This document shows positions 1 through 7,818 of a stretch of 24,155 nucleotides of DNA, one piece after another. The stretch's first letter is position 1; every line of letters begins with the position of its first letter. The notes below the pieces were generated by a model. It had not been told where the DNA came from and searched no databases. It saw only the letters and a program-made list of their open reading frames with translations. The stretch is from NCBI GenBank assembly GCA_002368865.1, contig DFDT01000046.1:1-24155 (forward strand). Direction: 5' to 3'. Origin of the DNA: Lachnospiraceae bacterium UBA3821. GTDB lineage: Bacteria > Bacillota > Clostridia > Lachnospirales > Lachnospiraceae. A program made the translations under genes and the position numbers.

Positions 1-952
1 CAAAGAGGAATATAAGTTTTCCTCCAGGCAGCCCTGTAAAGAATCCCTGCACCAATACGTTTAGCCTATAATAACTCAGCAATTCGCCGAGCGCATTAGC
101 AGTAGCCAGCGCAAAAAGGGAGAGCGAAGCCATCTTCATTGTCTCGACCAGTATGTGCGGAAGACGTCTGATTTTAATGGAACGATAAAAAAAGCTTCCA
201 ACAAGGAGCGCATAAATACATGCAAAAGCCGCAGACTCCGTCGGCGTGAACAATCCGGAAACAATGCCGCCAATCAGAATAATCGGCGTCAGAAGTGCGG
301 GCATTGAAATCAAGGTGTGCTTCAGCGCCGTTCCGAGCGGGACTCTTTCACTCTGTGGAAAATCCTTCTTTTTGGAATAGCCTTTGATCACCAGCATCTG
401 GGCAATACCGAGCAGTATGCCCGGTACAATGCCCGTCATAAAGAGCGCCCCAGTTGATATATTTGCAATACCGGCGTACACAACCATTGTAATGCTCGGA
501 GGAATTATGGATCCGAGAGTAGAGGATGCTGCCGTAACTCCAACAGAAGTTCCTTTATCATATCCTTGCTTTTCCATAGAGGGAATGAAGATTTTCCCCA
601 CACCTGATGTATCTGCCTGCGAGGATCCGGATATTCCCGCAAAGACCATGGAAACAAGCACGTTTGCGTATGCAAGCCCTCCTTTCCAATGACCGACAAG
701 ATCACAGATACACTCGATCAGTTTTTCCGTAATGCCAGCCTCATTCATAAGGTTTGCGGCAAGAATAAACAGGGGCACAGCCAGCAAAGTAAAGCTGTTC
801 AGACCATTAAACATTTTGGTAAACACCACCGTGTTGGGGATATCCGGAAGGCACGCGATCCCGGTAAAGGACACAATACCCAGCGCAAAGGAAATAGGCA
901 CGCCTATGGCCACAAAAACCACAAACATAATAACAAGAATTACACCCAACAT
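1..952 (-). CDS. dctM: TRAP transporter large permease DctM (partial)
   Basis: This is the large membrane subunit of a tripartite ATP-independent periplasmic (TRAP) transporter, which forms the sodium- or proton-coupled translocation path for a carboxylate-type solute. About 317 residues are present; the C-terminal quarter or so lies beyond the window. The start is the ATG at 952, sharing one base with the stop codon of the upstream dctQ (TGATG), with a GAAAGGAG site inside the end of dctQ. Visible family hallmarks are the N-terminal hydrophobic helix (MLGVILVIMFVVFVAIGVP), the segment LLAVPLFILAANLMNEAGI, the GISGSSQADTSG stretch and the ASSTLGSIIPPSI motif. It is the last visible gene of dlgD-dctP-dctQ-dctM, so its substrate is probably the sugar acid used by the reductase. 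Family assignment is secure; the substrate is inferred. Confidence 0.93.
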   Translation of the reverse strand, partial: MLGVILVIMFVVFVAIGVPISFALGIVSFTGIACLPDIPNTVVFTKMFNGLNSFTLLAVPLFILAANLMNEAGITEKLIECICDLVGHWKGGLAYANVLVSMVFAGISGSSQADTSGVGKIFIPSMEKQGYDKGTSVGVTAASSTLGSIIPPSITMVVYAGIANISTGALFMTGIVPGILLGIAQMLVIKGYSKKKDFPQSERVPLGTALKHTLISMPALLTPIILIGGIVSGLFTPTESAAFACIYALLVGSFFYRSIKIRRLPHILVETMKMASLSLFALATANALGELLSYYRLNVLVQGFFTGLPGGKLIFLF

Positions 953-1437
953 CAAACGTTTTCTCCTTTCATCAGCTTCTGTACATCCTCAATGATATGC
1001 CCGATAAGGTAGATTGAGGCAGTAAGACCGCAAAGCGGAAGACACATCCAAGTGGGGCCTCGATTAAAACTCGGTATATTGATCCATTTATAGTTCCAAA
1101 ACTGTTTTGTCACCAGCACGCCATAATAAGTCATCAAAACCGAAAAAAACAACATGACAATGCTGATAAATATATGGAGCCCGGTTTTCCTTCCAGGATC
1201 CTTTATTGCCTCGCTGACTGATGTAAACGCGAAATGAGCGTCTGAATGCACCATTGCGCCGGCTCCCGTGAATACAGCCCAGATAAAGGAGTACATGGAA
1301 ATATCTTCCGTCCACATGGCCGCAATCCCAATATAACGGCAGGCCATCTGAGTTACGACTGCAATAAGAAAAACAAAGAGGAAAAGACCTCCTATAGCAA
1401 TTTGTACTTTCTGCATTTTGTCCAGTATTCTTTTCAT
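952..1437 (-). CDS. dctQ: TRAP transporter small permease DctQ
   Basis: This is the small four-helix membrane subunit of the TRAP transporter, which supports the large permease. It has 161 residues, normal for the family. The first helix begins near residue 10 (IAIGGLFLFVFLIAVVTQMACRY). It is followed by the typical small-permease signature of an aromatic and acidic stretch, TEDISMYSFIWAVFTGAGAM, and then the conserved His/Ala segment HSDAHFAF. Two more helices follow (IFISIVMLFFSVLMTYYG and MCLPLCGLTASIYLIGHII). GGAG lies about 8 bases before the ATG. It overlaps dctM by one base and sits 21 bases after dctP, which indicates translational coupling in one operon. The three subunits most likely form one transporter. 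Confidence 0.93.
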   Translation of the reverse strand: MKRILDKMQKVQIAIGGLFLFVFLIAVVTQMACRYIGIAAMWTEDISMYSFIWAVFTGAGAMVHSDAHFAFTSVSEAIKDPGRKTGLHIFISIVMLFFSVLMTYYGVLVTKQFWNYKWINIPSFNRGPTWMCLPLCGLTASIYLIGHIIEDVQKLMKGENV

Positions 1438-1458
1438 AGCCTTTTCTCCAACAAAGCT

Positions 1459-2523
1459 TTATTTCGCCGTTCTCCGAATCATATCCAGTTGCTCAGTCAT
1501 GCCGTTCTTTTGCGCGAAAGCGTCCTGAATCGGAATTGCTATTGCTTTAAAGGCTTCGATATCAATATCCGCATGCTCGGTGATGACAGCTCCGTCCGCA
1601 ATCGCCTTCTGCTTGGATTCTTCAAACATTTTGTAAGTGATCGCTCTTTCTTCTTCCGTCGCTGCCGTTGTCGCGGTATCGATCCATCCTTTCTGTTCAT
1701 CAGTGAGCTGATCATACTTATTGCCGTCCATAAGGAATAGTCTGGTCGTATAATCGTGGTGCGTTTCCGAAACATATTTGCCATTCGGTGTCTTATGGTG
1801 CTCTTTCAGTGTCAGATTTGTGTAATCATTTTCAGCGCCGTCAACTACGCCCTGCTGAAGTGCCTGATACAGTTCTCCCCAGGCGACTGTTGTCGGAATC
1901 GCGCCGCAGTTTTTGAAGAAATCCTGCTGTACGGAAGATGACTGCGTACGAATACTGAGTCCTTTCAGATCCTGGGGGCCTGTCACAGCCTGTTTGGCGT
2001 ACACATCGCGCACGGAAGAAGACCAATATCCCATGATCCGGAACTGATTCCCGGTCTTTTCCTTAACAATTTCCTTCATCGATTCTCCGAAATCTCCATC
2101 GAGAGAGGTCTCCCAGTGCTCAAAACTGTCAAACAGATATTCCAGAGAAAAAATATCGATCTCCGGAACGCCGATCGCTGTCATAAATCCGGGAGATGAA
2201 ACCACCATGTCCGCAGCACCCATTGTGAGTTTCTCTACAAGCTCCGGTTCATTCTCGCCAAGTGTTCCTTTATGCACTGTGACCGCTATCTTACCGCCGG
2301 AAACCTCTTCAGCCACTTCCTTAAACTTGTCAAGTCCGTAACTATAAGGGTTTGTCGGATCAGTCGCATTTGATGCGATGATCAATGTAAGTTCCGCTGC
2401 TGCCGCTCCTACGTCAGCAGTATTCCCTGTCTCTGTCTGTGCCTCCGGTGAGGTTCCTCCGCATCCGGTTATAACAGATGCTGCAAGAACGAACGTGATC
2501 AGTGCTGATAACATTTTTTTCAT
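1459..2523 (-). CDS. dctP: TRAP transporter substrate-binding lipoprotein DctP
   Basis: This is the extracytoplasmic solute receptor of the TRAP transporter, 354 residues. The N-terminus is a lipoprotein signal (MKKMLSALITFVLAASVITGCGG), with Cys21 as the lipidated residue, as expected in a Gram-positive cell. A Thr/Ala-rich linker follows, then the DctP fold. The conserved LKGLSIRTQSS segment carries the Arg that in this family forms a salt bridge to the substrate carboxylate. GVVDGAENDYTNL is the usual second ligand-binding segment. GAGAGGAG precedes the ATG. The gene lies between dlgD (32 bases upstream) and dctQ. The Arg supports a monocarboxylate-type ligand; with DlgD as neighbour, 2,3-diketo-L-gulonate or a related sugar acid is the best guess. 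Confidence 0.93.
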   Translation of the reverse strand: MKKMLSALITFVLAASVITGCGGTSPEAQTETGNTADVGAAAAELTLIIASNATDPTNPYSYGLDKFKEVAEEVSGGKIAVTVHKGTLGENEPELVEKLTMGAADMVVSSPGFMTAIGVPEIDIFSLEYLFDSFEHWETSLDGDFGESMKEIVKEKTGNQFRIMGYWSSSVRDVYAKQAVTGPQDLKGLSIRTQSSSVQQDFFKNCGAIPTTVAWGELYQALQQGVVDGAENDYTNLTLKEHHKTPNGKYVSETHHDYTTRLFLMDGNKYDQLTDEQKGWIDTATTAATEEERAITYKMFEESKQKAIADGAVITEHADIDIEAFKAIAIPIQDAFAQKNGMTEQLDMIRRTAK

Positions 2524-2555
2524 TACATTTCTCCTCTCAAATTGTTGATTGCGTC

Positions 2556-3560
2556 TTATTTTGACAAAATCTGTTTCCAGACTTCTTCGTTTACAGGAAT
2601 ACCGTTCTCTCGGTTCTCTTTTCGGGTTTCCAGTTCTCTCTCACCAGGGTAATGCACCCTGTCTCCCTCCCGTACCGGCTCAGAACCGCGAATATTTTCA
2701 ATCAACTCAAATACTATGCGTTCCATAGTCTCCCTGTCATTGAATTTTTCAGGGTCAATCGCGATCATTATCTGGGAGAGACCGACTTCATCTTCGAAAG
2801 TCCCGATTTTCTGGACTGAATTCGCATTCGTCAGGATCGTAGAAATCAAATCAAGGAGAACGGAAAGGCCGCTTCCCTTCCAATATCCCATCGGGAGAAC
2901 TCTCCATGTCTTTTCAATGGACGCAGGGTCTGTTGTAAGGCTTCCAAACTCGTCATAACCTCCCGGAACAGGGAGCTGTGTTCCACTCAGTTTCGCCTCT
3001 TCAATCTTTCCGTAAGAAAATTGGGAGAGCGCGCAGTCTACTACCACATGCTCGCCGTTCGATCTCGGAACCGCGAAAACAATCGGGTTATTCCCTATTC
3101 TTCGGTCTTTCCCGCCCCACGCCGGCATGTTGGGCATAGTGTTGGACCAGCAAATTCCGATACAGCCTTCATTCGCCGCCTGCCATCCATAGCTTCCGCC
3201 GCGCATCCAATGGTTGTTGTTTCCAAGAGCAATCAGACCGATTCCATATTGGTGTGCCAGTTCGCAGGCTCTGTTCATTGCCTTACGGGCATTCAAGGGG
3301 CCAAACCCCCGGTTACCGTTCCATTGCTCCATTGCGCCAAAAGCCAGTTCACGGCTCGCCTTGACTTTCGGGTCAATGCTTCCGCGGTCAAGGTATTCCA
3401 CCACCCTTGGGAACCGGATGTATCCGTGGCTGTACATACCATCCAGGCTGTTGTCCGCAAATACGGTCGCCGCATCAAGCGCGTCCGTTTCTGAAAACCC
3501 TCTGTCTCTCAATATTCTCTGAAATTCATTTCGCAGAACATCATATTGAACTCTTGGCAT
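2556..3560 (-). CDS. dlgD: DlgD/YiaK-type 2,3-diketo-L-gulonate reductase (Ldh2/MDH2 family)
   Basis: This is an NAD(P)H-dependent oxidoreductase of the malate/lactate/ureidoglycolate dehydrogenase type-2 family, 334 residues, close to E. coli DlgD (332). In E. coli DlgD reduces 2,3-diketo-L-gulonate in the L-ascorbate/L-xylulose pathway. The catalytic His is in SHGYIRFPR (His45). The segment NNHWMRGGSYGWQAA is characteristic of DlgD rather than of malate or lactate dehydrogenases. SNTMPNMPAWGG, FSYGKIE and MGYWKGSGLS are the expected cofactor and substrate segments. The start has a GGGAGGGG site 2 to 3 bases upstream of the ATG, and 32 bases separate it from dctP. E. coli also couples yiaK to the TRAP genes yiaMNO, so the context supports the call. 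No isomerase or kinase of that pathway is visible here. Confidence 0.85.
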   Translation of the reverse strand: MPRVQYDVLRNEFQRILRDRGFSETDALDAATVFADNSLDGMYSHGYIRFPRVVEYLDRGSIDPKVKASRELAFGAMEQWNGNRGFGPLNARKAMNRACELAHQYGIGLIALGNNNHWMRGGSYGWQAANEGCIGICWSNTMPNMPAWGGKDRRIGNNPIVFAVPRSNGEHVVVDCALSQFSYGKIEEAKLSGTQLPVPGGYDEFGSLTTDPASIEKTWRVLPMGYWKGSGLSVLLDLISTILTNANSVQKIGTFEDEVGLSQIMIAIDPEKFNDRETMERIVFELIENIRGSEPVREGDRVHYPGERELETRKENRENGIPVNEEVWKQILSK

Positions 3561-3610
3561 ATCCCCTCCCTTTTACTATGACAATGTATTGTACTCGAAC
3601 CAACGCCATC

Positions 3611-3639
3611 ATATAATTACTCATTTTACATTTGCACAA
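3611..3639 (-). promoter_or_regulatory. Candidate promoter of dlgD-dctPQM
   Basis: On the minus strand TTGTGC (3639-3634) and TTATAT (3616-3611) are separated by 17 bases, about 45 to 50 bases before the dlgD ATG. A second possible -10, GAGTACAAT at 3596-3588, lies closer to the gene and matches the -10 region of the second TRAP operon. Which one is used cannot be decided from the sequence. Confidence 0.4.
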
Positions 3640-4382
3640 CTAACACCTTTCTAATGTATATGGGCACTGAGATGCATTAAGATCTCCCATCAAGGAAAAC
3701 TATGCGGTATGAGTTCCAGGTTTGTCTGTTGATGGCATAATAAATGCTCTGCTAGGTGGGTGCTGATAACGTGTGCTTCACCTGTATCAGATTTCATGGT
3801 CCAGGGGGTTTACTATGGATAGTATTCTTTTTGCCATAAAAATACAGCACGATGAGAACACTCTCATCGCGCTGTCACATATGCGATATGATCTTTTTTG
3901 TACCGGAAACAGGGTTGCCCGCGACCTGCTGGCAGCACTGCTGGTCGCTGTCGCTGTGCTTTACGGCAACACAGGGCTGTGGGGTGGTCTGTTGATTATC
4001 TTTGCATGCTTTCTGTTTACCGGTTCATACGCTTCTTCCAATCGAACCGCCCGCCGCATCTCGGACCAGATAAGGTCAGCCGGCCTACCCTTTCCATGCT
4101 CAGAATATCGGTTTGGCAAAACCGGCATGCGTGTCATTTCGATGCCCGAACAGGAGGAAACGGATTTCCTGCCCTATAAAGGCGTTCTGCGGCTCGGGGA
4201 GGATCCCCGCGCTTACTACCTCTTCTTCAACCCCTACGGTGGATATATGATTCCCAAAAAAGAATTGGGAAGCCGTGCAGACGAATTCCGCTGCTATATC
4301 GAGATGAAAACAGGCAAAGCATTTGTTCGTCGCCAAACGCCAGCCCTTCTTCTCAGAGAATGGCTGGCGAGTCGCAGAATAA
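3623..4382 (+). repeat. Duplicated ycxB-like block, copy 1
   Basis: This block of about 760 bases is paralogous to 11515-12235. Similarity begins upstream of the gene: ATTTTACATT, CTTTCTAAT and GGTTTGTC-n-GTTGAT are all shared, though copy 1 has about 35 extra bases between the last two. It then continues through the whole coding region, whose proteins are about three quarters identical by my hand alignment. No terminal inverted repeats, transposase or flanking direct repeats are visible, so this looks like an old gene duplication and not a mobile element. Confidence 0.8.
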
Positions 4383-4393
4383 TACTTCCGTAA
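3815..4393 (+). CDS. YcxB-like membrane protein, copy 1
   Basis: Small membrane protein of 192 residues resembling the YcxB family, whose function is unknown. The layout is an N-terminal strand-rich segment (residues 1-30), a hairpin of two transmembrane helices (about 37-51 and 55-70), and a cytoplasmic YcxB C-terminal domain. That domain includes YYLFFNPYGGYMIPKKELG, the family's typical 'pretty strands then K-K-E' ending. The start at 3815 is chosen because AGGGGG lies 7 bases upstream and because it matches the start of the paralogue at 11672; a GTG 42 bases upstream lacks a site. The gene stands alone, divergent from dlgD and convergent with a lipoprotein gene 18 bases away. A GC-rich hairpin (CGCCAGCC/GGCTGGCG, 4338-4369) lies in its 3' coding end. 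The family call is by pattern; the role is unknown. Confidence 0.82.
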   Translation: MDSILFAIKIQHDENTLIALSHMRYDLFCTGNRVARDLLAALLVAVAVLYGNTGLWGGLLIIFACFLFTGSYASSNRTARRISDQIRSAGLPFPCSEYRFGKTGMRVISMPEQEETDFLPYKGVLRLGEDPRAYYLFFNPYGGYMIPKKELGSRADEFRCYIEMKTGKAFVRRQTPALLLREWLASRRIILP

Positions 4394-4411
4394 AAATTAG
4401 GTTATTTCGTG

Positions 4412-5272
4412 TCACATTGACAGTGTTATTTCGTTGATGCTGCCCTTGATCCAGTTGATGCCCATTCTGACTTCTCCGTCCTCGAAGGACAACGAACGGA
4501 ATCCGGTGGCTTCGTCATCATACTCGCTGACAGGCTCTCCGTAGGCCGCCCTGAATTCTTCTTCCGTGCTCTCCAAAGTAAGTCCGCCCGGCAGAATAAC
4601 CTCCGCCAACTTTTCCGTCCTTGTGAGGTTTGGAATTGAAATATAGTCTACTGTTCCCTCTAAATATGGAACTGGCTGTTCCGATTCGTTTCTAAGAGAG
4701 ACCATGATGTGGAAACTTTCAAATTCATATCCGTAGTCCTCGCTGTAAAGCGCCATTGCCGATCCGGAAGTCGTTCTGGGATTCAGAGAGTACGCTTCAT
4801 ATTTTTCATGATCTTTAGCACTGATTGCCCATTTTCCTTTCTCGATCTCCGCATACCCCATGCCGAGACGGATTATTTGTCCGTCTGCAGAGATTGCACC
4901 GCCTGCCAGGGTCTCCCCGGTCATTTCTCCCTGTTCTTCCTCCTCAGAGAGTGCGCTTTCGGCCTGTTCCTCGCTCTGTACGTCCTCGATCGGCGCCTGA
5001 TTCTCGTCAGAACTGTTCGGCGTCTCCTCTGACGGCACCTCTGGCTGCACGTCCTGTATCTCCGTCGGCGAAACATCCTGTGTCTCCTCGGTTTGCGTAG
5101 CTTGCGTTTCTTCCTGGACGGGAGTCTGCTGCTCCTCACCAGTCAGGTTTTCGACGGTTTCCTGCTCCGTACCCGCGGTACCTTCTGTTTTCCCGCCGCA
5201 AGCCGTTAGCGCCAGCACCATTGAAAGCGCGGATACTACTGCCAGTTGCTTCATGATTCTTTTTTTCTTCAT
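4412..5272 (-). CDS. Hypothetical lipoprotein with Glu/Gln-rich linker
   Basis: Predicted lipoprotein of 286 residues with no family I recognise. The signal peptide contains the segment KQLAVVSALSMVLALTACGG, with the lipidated Cys about residue 25. It is followed by a low-complexity linker of about 100 residues rich in Glu, Gln, Thr and Pro, probably spanning the cell wall. A compact C-terminal domain of about 160 residues follows; it contains EFESFHIMVSLRNESEQPV, an immunoglobulin-like strand pattern, and EEFRAAYGEPVSEYDD, which resembles the short helix-turn repeat seen in many clostridial surface lipoproteins. The start at 5272 has AAGGAG 7 bases upstream; an in-frame extension to 5407 would bury the signal peptide and is rejected. 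It is transcribed alone from the promoter at 5296-5328. Confidence 0.85.
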   Translation of the reverse strand: MKKKRIMKQLAVVSALSMVLALTACGGKTEGTAGTEQETVENLTGEEQQTPVQEETQATQTEETQDVSPTEIQDVQPEVPSEETPNSSDENQAPIEDVQSEEQAESALSEEEEQGEMTGETLAGGAISADGQIIRLGMGYAEIEKGKWAISAKDHEKYEAYSLNPRTTSGSAMALYSEDYGYEFESFHIMVSLRNESEQPVPYLEGTVDYISIPNLTRTEKLAEVILPGGLTLESTEEEFRAAYGEPVSEYDDEATGFRSLSFEDGEVRMGINWIKGSINEITLSM

Positions 5273-5295
5273 AACTGTTCTCCTTTCTTTCTCCA

Positions 5296-5328
5296 ATTCT
5301 ACTCTTCCGCGCTCACACGCCACTAACA
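5296..5328 (-). promoter_or_regulatory. Promoter with phased AG direct repeats (site A)
   Basis: On the minus strand TGTTAGT (5328-5322) lies 20 bases before TAGAAT (5301-5296), which would start transcription about 16 bases before the lipoprotein ATG. Within it, AG-containing half sites (TTAGTG, TGAGCG, AGAGTA) recur every 10 to 11 bases, that is, on one face of the helix. Site B at 15359-15391 has the same layout, with 26 of 34 aligned bases identical. Confidence 0.55.
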
Positions 5329-5343
5329 CCCGTCCGCAGTTTG

Positions 5344-5371
5344 TTGTGCGTTGCTGTCCACTCATTACAAT
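5344..5371 (+). promoter_or_regulatory. Candidate promoter of the polyphosphate operon
   Basis: TTGTGC (5344-5349) and TACAAT (5366-5371) are 16 bases apart, giving a leader of about 85 bases before the ATG at 5466. It is the best sigma-A-like pair in the gap. A promoter for the operon's own sigma factor could also lie here, but I cannot recognise one without known target sequences. Confidence 0.4.
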
Positions 5372-5465
5372 TAGCCGCAAAAAATCTTTAATTCGATCTT
5401 TTTTCACCCTTCTGCGATAAAACGCGTTATTCCGGCATTATCAGACTGAAAGGAGGTCATTCAAA

Positions 5466-6335
5466 ATGAAAACAAGACCGATTGCAATTATCCTGTTCAT
5501 CTGCGTCATACTTGCCAGCGTTTCACTTTCGTTGACGCGGTTTGGGCAAAATAACGATGGCGAAAACCTTCCTCCTCTGACCTGCACCTTTTTGAAAGTC
5601 GGCAAGGCAGACGCTATCATACTGCAGAATCAGGGAATGACGATGGTGATCGACACAGGAGAAGAAGACGACGGGCAGGAAATGGTGGATTTTTTAAAAA
5701 AGAACAGCCTCCCCCGGGTAGATGTTCTTATCATCACACATTTTGATAAAGACCATGTAGGCGGTGCGGACACTCTTGTCTCTCAGGTTCCTGTAGACAG
5801 GGTTCTTTTACCGGATTATGAGGGCAGCATCACTGATTACACTGATTTTGTATTGGCGATGAACGAGTTATCCATTGGGCCGGAACTTGTAAACGCTCCC
5901 CTGTCCTTCCCCTTCGGAGAAGCCTCGGTGACAATCCATCCGCCTCGATCCTATGAGATTCCCGAAGGAGCTGCAGAATACGACAATAACTTTTCCCTGG
6001 TAACAACAATTACGCACGGCGCTAATCGACTGCTTTTTACTGGGGATATTCAAAAGCGGCGTATCAGGGAAATGGTCGCGGATGGAGAACTCCGGGAATG
6101 CAAATTTCTAAAAATACCACACCACGGGGTCTACAACACGGCACTGTCGGAATTATTTGAGACGGTGAAGCCGAAATATTCCGTAATATGTTCGTCGGAC
6201 AAAAATCCTGCCGAGGAAAAAACTCTGAAACTATTGAAAAAACACGCGATTGATGTGCTCGAAACCAGATATGGCAACATCACCCTGATCAGTGATGGCA
6301 AAAATCTCGAATTGCGCCAGAAGGTCAGGCACTAG
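5466..6335 (+). CDS. Membrane-anchored ComEC-like metallo-beta-lactamase-fold hydrolase
   Basis: Metal-dependent hydrolase of 289 residues resembling the soluble C-terminal domain of ComEC. An N-terminal hydrophobic segment (residues 6-24) anchors or exports it, so the catalytic domain should be extracytoplasmic. Metal ligands are visible: the THFDKDHVGG motif (His92, Asp94, Asp96, His97), LLFTGD (the Asp that bridges the metals) and KIPHHG (second His). LKVGKADAIIL near residue 43 is the usual first strand of this group. AAAGGAGG lies 10 bases before the ATG. It is the first gene of the operon, 10 bases before the VTC polymerase. ComEC-like domains act on phosphodiester or phosphoanhydride-type bonds, so a role in trimming a phosphate polymer is possible but not shown. 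There is no ComEC channel domain. Confidence 0.88.
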   Translation: MKTRPIAIILFICVILASVSLSLTRFGQNNDGENLPPLTCTFLKVGKADAIILQNQGMTMVIDTGEEDDGQEMVDFLKKNSLPRVDVLIITHFDKDHVGGADTLVSQVPVDRVLLPDYEGSITDYTDFVLAMNELSIGPELVNAPLSFPFGEASVTIHPPRSYEIPEGAAEYDNNFSLVTTITHGANRLLFTGDIQKRRIREMVADGELRECKFLKIPHHGVYNTALSELFETVKPKYSVICSSDKNPAEEKTLKLLKKHAIDVLETRYGNITLISDGKNLELRQKVRH

Positions 6336-6345
6336 GAGGGGCGCT

Positions 6346-7098
6346 ATGTCTCAGCTTGTATTTAACCGTTATGAAAAAAAATATCTGATGCCCGAATCTG
6401 TGTACCTGGCTCTCTGTGAACGGCTTAAAGAACAAATGTCTGTGGATCAGTACGGGCTTACCACGATCTGCAACCTCTATTATGACACTCCGGACGACCT
6501 CCTGATACGCAGGTCCATAGAGCGTCCGAAGTACAAAGAAAAGCTGCGTTTAAGAAGTTACGGAATTCCGGAAAAAGACAGCGTGGTTTTTCTGGAAATC
6601 AAGAAAAAACACAAAAAGCTCGTCAACAAGCGCCGGATCGAACTGACTCTGGCCGAGGCTTATGATTATCTGAGCCACGGCATCCGCCCTGAAAAGGACT
6701 GCCAGATCCTGCGTGAAATAGACTTCCTCCTTTTCAGGTACCAACCGGAGCCCAAACTTTACCTCGCCTATGACCGGATCGCCCTTTATGGAAAGGAGGA
6801 TCCGCAGTTCCGTCTGACGTTTGACACGGCGGTCCGATCCAGAAGAATGCTGCTCGGGATGGAACACGGCGCTTTCGGAACTCCTCTTATGCCTGACAAC
6901 TGGTACCTGATGGAATGCAAGATTCAAAACTCCGCGCCCAAGTGGTTTTCAGATCTGCTGGCCGAACTGAAAATATACTCAACTCCTTTTTCAAAATACG
7001 GCAACATATATAAAAGAGAACGCGGTATGTGGGATGCGGAAAGCATGATGGCGCACCGGCTCGGGAACTGGAAAACATCTTCACTTATTGATCATTAA
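6346..7098 (+). CDS. VTC-domain polyphosphate polymerase
   Basis: Cytoplasmic protein of 250 residues consisting almost entirely of a VTC domain, the catalytic fold of yeast Vtc4, which makes inorganic polyphosphate from ATP inside a basic tunnel. The expected tunnel residues are visible in order: EKKY (residues 10-13), KLRLR (66-70), FLEIKKK (82-88) followed by NKRRIE, the YDRIALYG and RLTFDTAVRSR strands, the metal-binding Glu and Lys in LMECKI, and FSKYGNIY near the end. This argues for an active enzyme. The ATG at 6346 follows AGGAGG and lies just after the MBL stop; an upstream in-frame start would overlap that gene. The next gene is DUF4956, a pairing I know from other Clostridia, where CotH often accompanies them; CotH is absent here. 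Confidence 0.9.
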   Translation: MSQLVFNRYEKKYLMPESVYLALCERLKEQMSVDQYGLTTICNLYYDTPDDLLIRRSIERPKYKEKLRLRSYGIPEKDSVVFLEIKKKHKKLVNKRRIELTLAEAYDYLSHGIRPEKDCQILREIDFLLFRYQPEPKLYLAYDRIALYGKEDPQFRLTFDTAVRSRRMLLGMEHGAFGTPLMPDNWYLMECKIQNSAPKWFSDLLAELKIYSTPFSKYGNIYKRERGMWDAESMMAHRLGNWKTSSLIDH

Positions 7099-7125
7099 CA
7101 TGCCAATATACAGGAGGAAAAAGAT

Positions 7126-7794
7126 ATGTTGTTCAGTATTTTTCATGCTGGGACTTTTGATGCCCGGTCCGTGACATTTGCTTTTTTGACCGCTCTCATT
7201 TTGGGAATAGTAATATCGATTATTTATCACATCACCGCGGAAGAGTCAGGAAAATTTACTGTCGTAATAGCCGCAATGCCCCTCCTTATTTCCGCAGTGA
7301 TCCTGATCGTCAACGGCAACCTCGGGACGTCGGTCGCGGTTCTGGGCGCTTTCGGTCTTGTCCGCTTCAGAAGTGCAGCCGGTACTGCCTGGGAGATCGC
7401 ATTTCTCTTCTTCTCCATGGCGGTAGGACTGGCTGTCGGAATGGGCTTTATATCGCTCGCCGTGATAATCACGCTCATCGTTGGGACAACGCTCTTACTG
7501 CTTGACCGGGTGGGTTACGGACAAGGTAGCTCCAGACAGAGAGACCTCAAGATCACGATCCCTGAAGACCTGAATTATCCGGGGATTTTTGACGACTTGT
7601 TTCTGCAATATACAAATAAGGCCGTTTTCCGAAGGATAAAAACCACCAACATGGGAACAATGTATGAACTGAACTACAGAGTCGAACTCAGGAATCCTTC
7701 TGAGGAAAAAGAATTGATTGACCAGATCCGCTGCAGGAACGGCAATCTTTCCGTAGTCCTTGGATTGGTGGAAAGAGATAAGAATATGCTGTAA
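7126..7794 (+). CDS. DUF4956 membrane protein
   Basis: Membrane protein of 222 residues of the DUF4956 family. Four hydrophobic segments are visible, at about residues 15-35, 40-60, 62-78 and 85-120. The conserved stretch is GAFGLVRFRSAAGT, with RFRSA the most recognisable part. A soluble C-terminal domain follows from about residue 138 (LKITIPEDLNYPGIFDD). GGAGG precedes the ATG by 9 bases; 27 bases separate it from the polymerase gene. The biochemical role is unknown. Its constant association with VTC polymerases suggests a membrane partner, for example a polyphosphate translocation or anchoring subunit comparable in position to the membrane parts of yeast VTC; that comparison is my inference. 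Confidence 0.9.
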   Translation: MLFSIFHAGTFDARSVTFAFLTALILGIVISIIYHITAEESGKFTVVIAAMPLLISAVILIVNGNLGTSVAVLGAFGLVRFRSAAGTAWEIAFLFFSMAVGLAVGMGFISLAVIITLIVGTTLLLLDRVGYGQGSSRQRDLKITIPEDLNYPGIFDDLFLQYTNKAVFRRIKTTNMGTMYELNYRVELRNPSEEKELIDQIRCRNGNLSVVLGLVERDKNML

Positions 7795-7818
7795 GACACG
7801 TTCACTTCAGGGTAGGCG

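Noticed and set aside
3702..3740. Possible 12-residue leader peptide (ATG after AAGGA) upstream of the first ycxB-like gene
   Set aside because: The reading frame is not kept in the paralogous upstream region, and there is no regulatory codon run or attenuator.
5273..5407. In-frame N-terminal extension of the lipoprotein gene
   Set aside because: It would place the signal peptide at residue 46 and overlap the promoter-like site A; a good ribosome binding site supports 5272.
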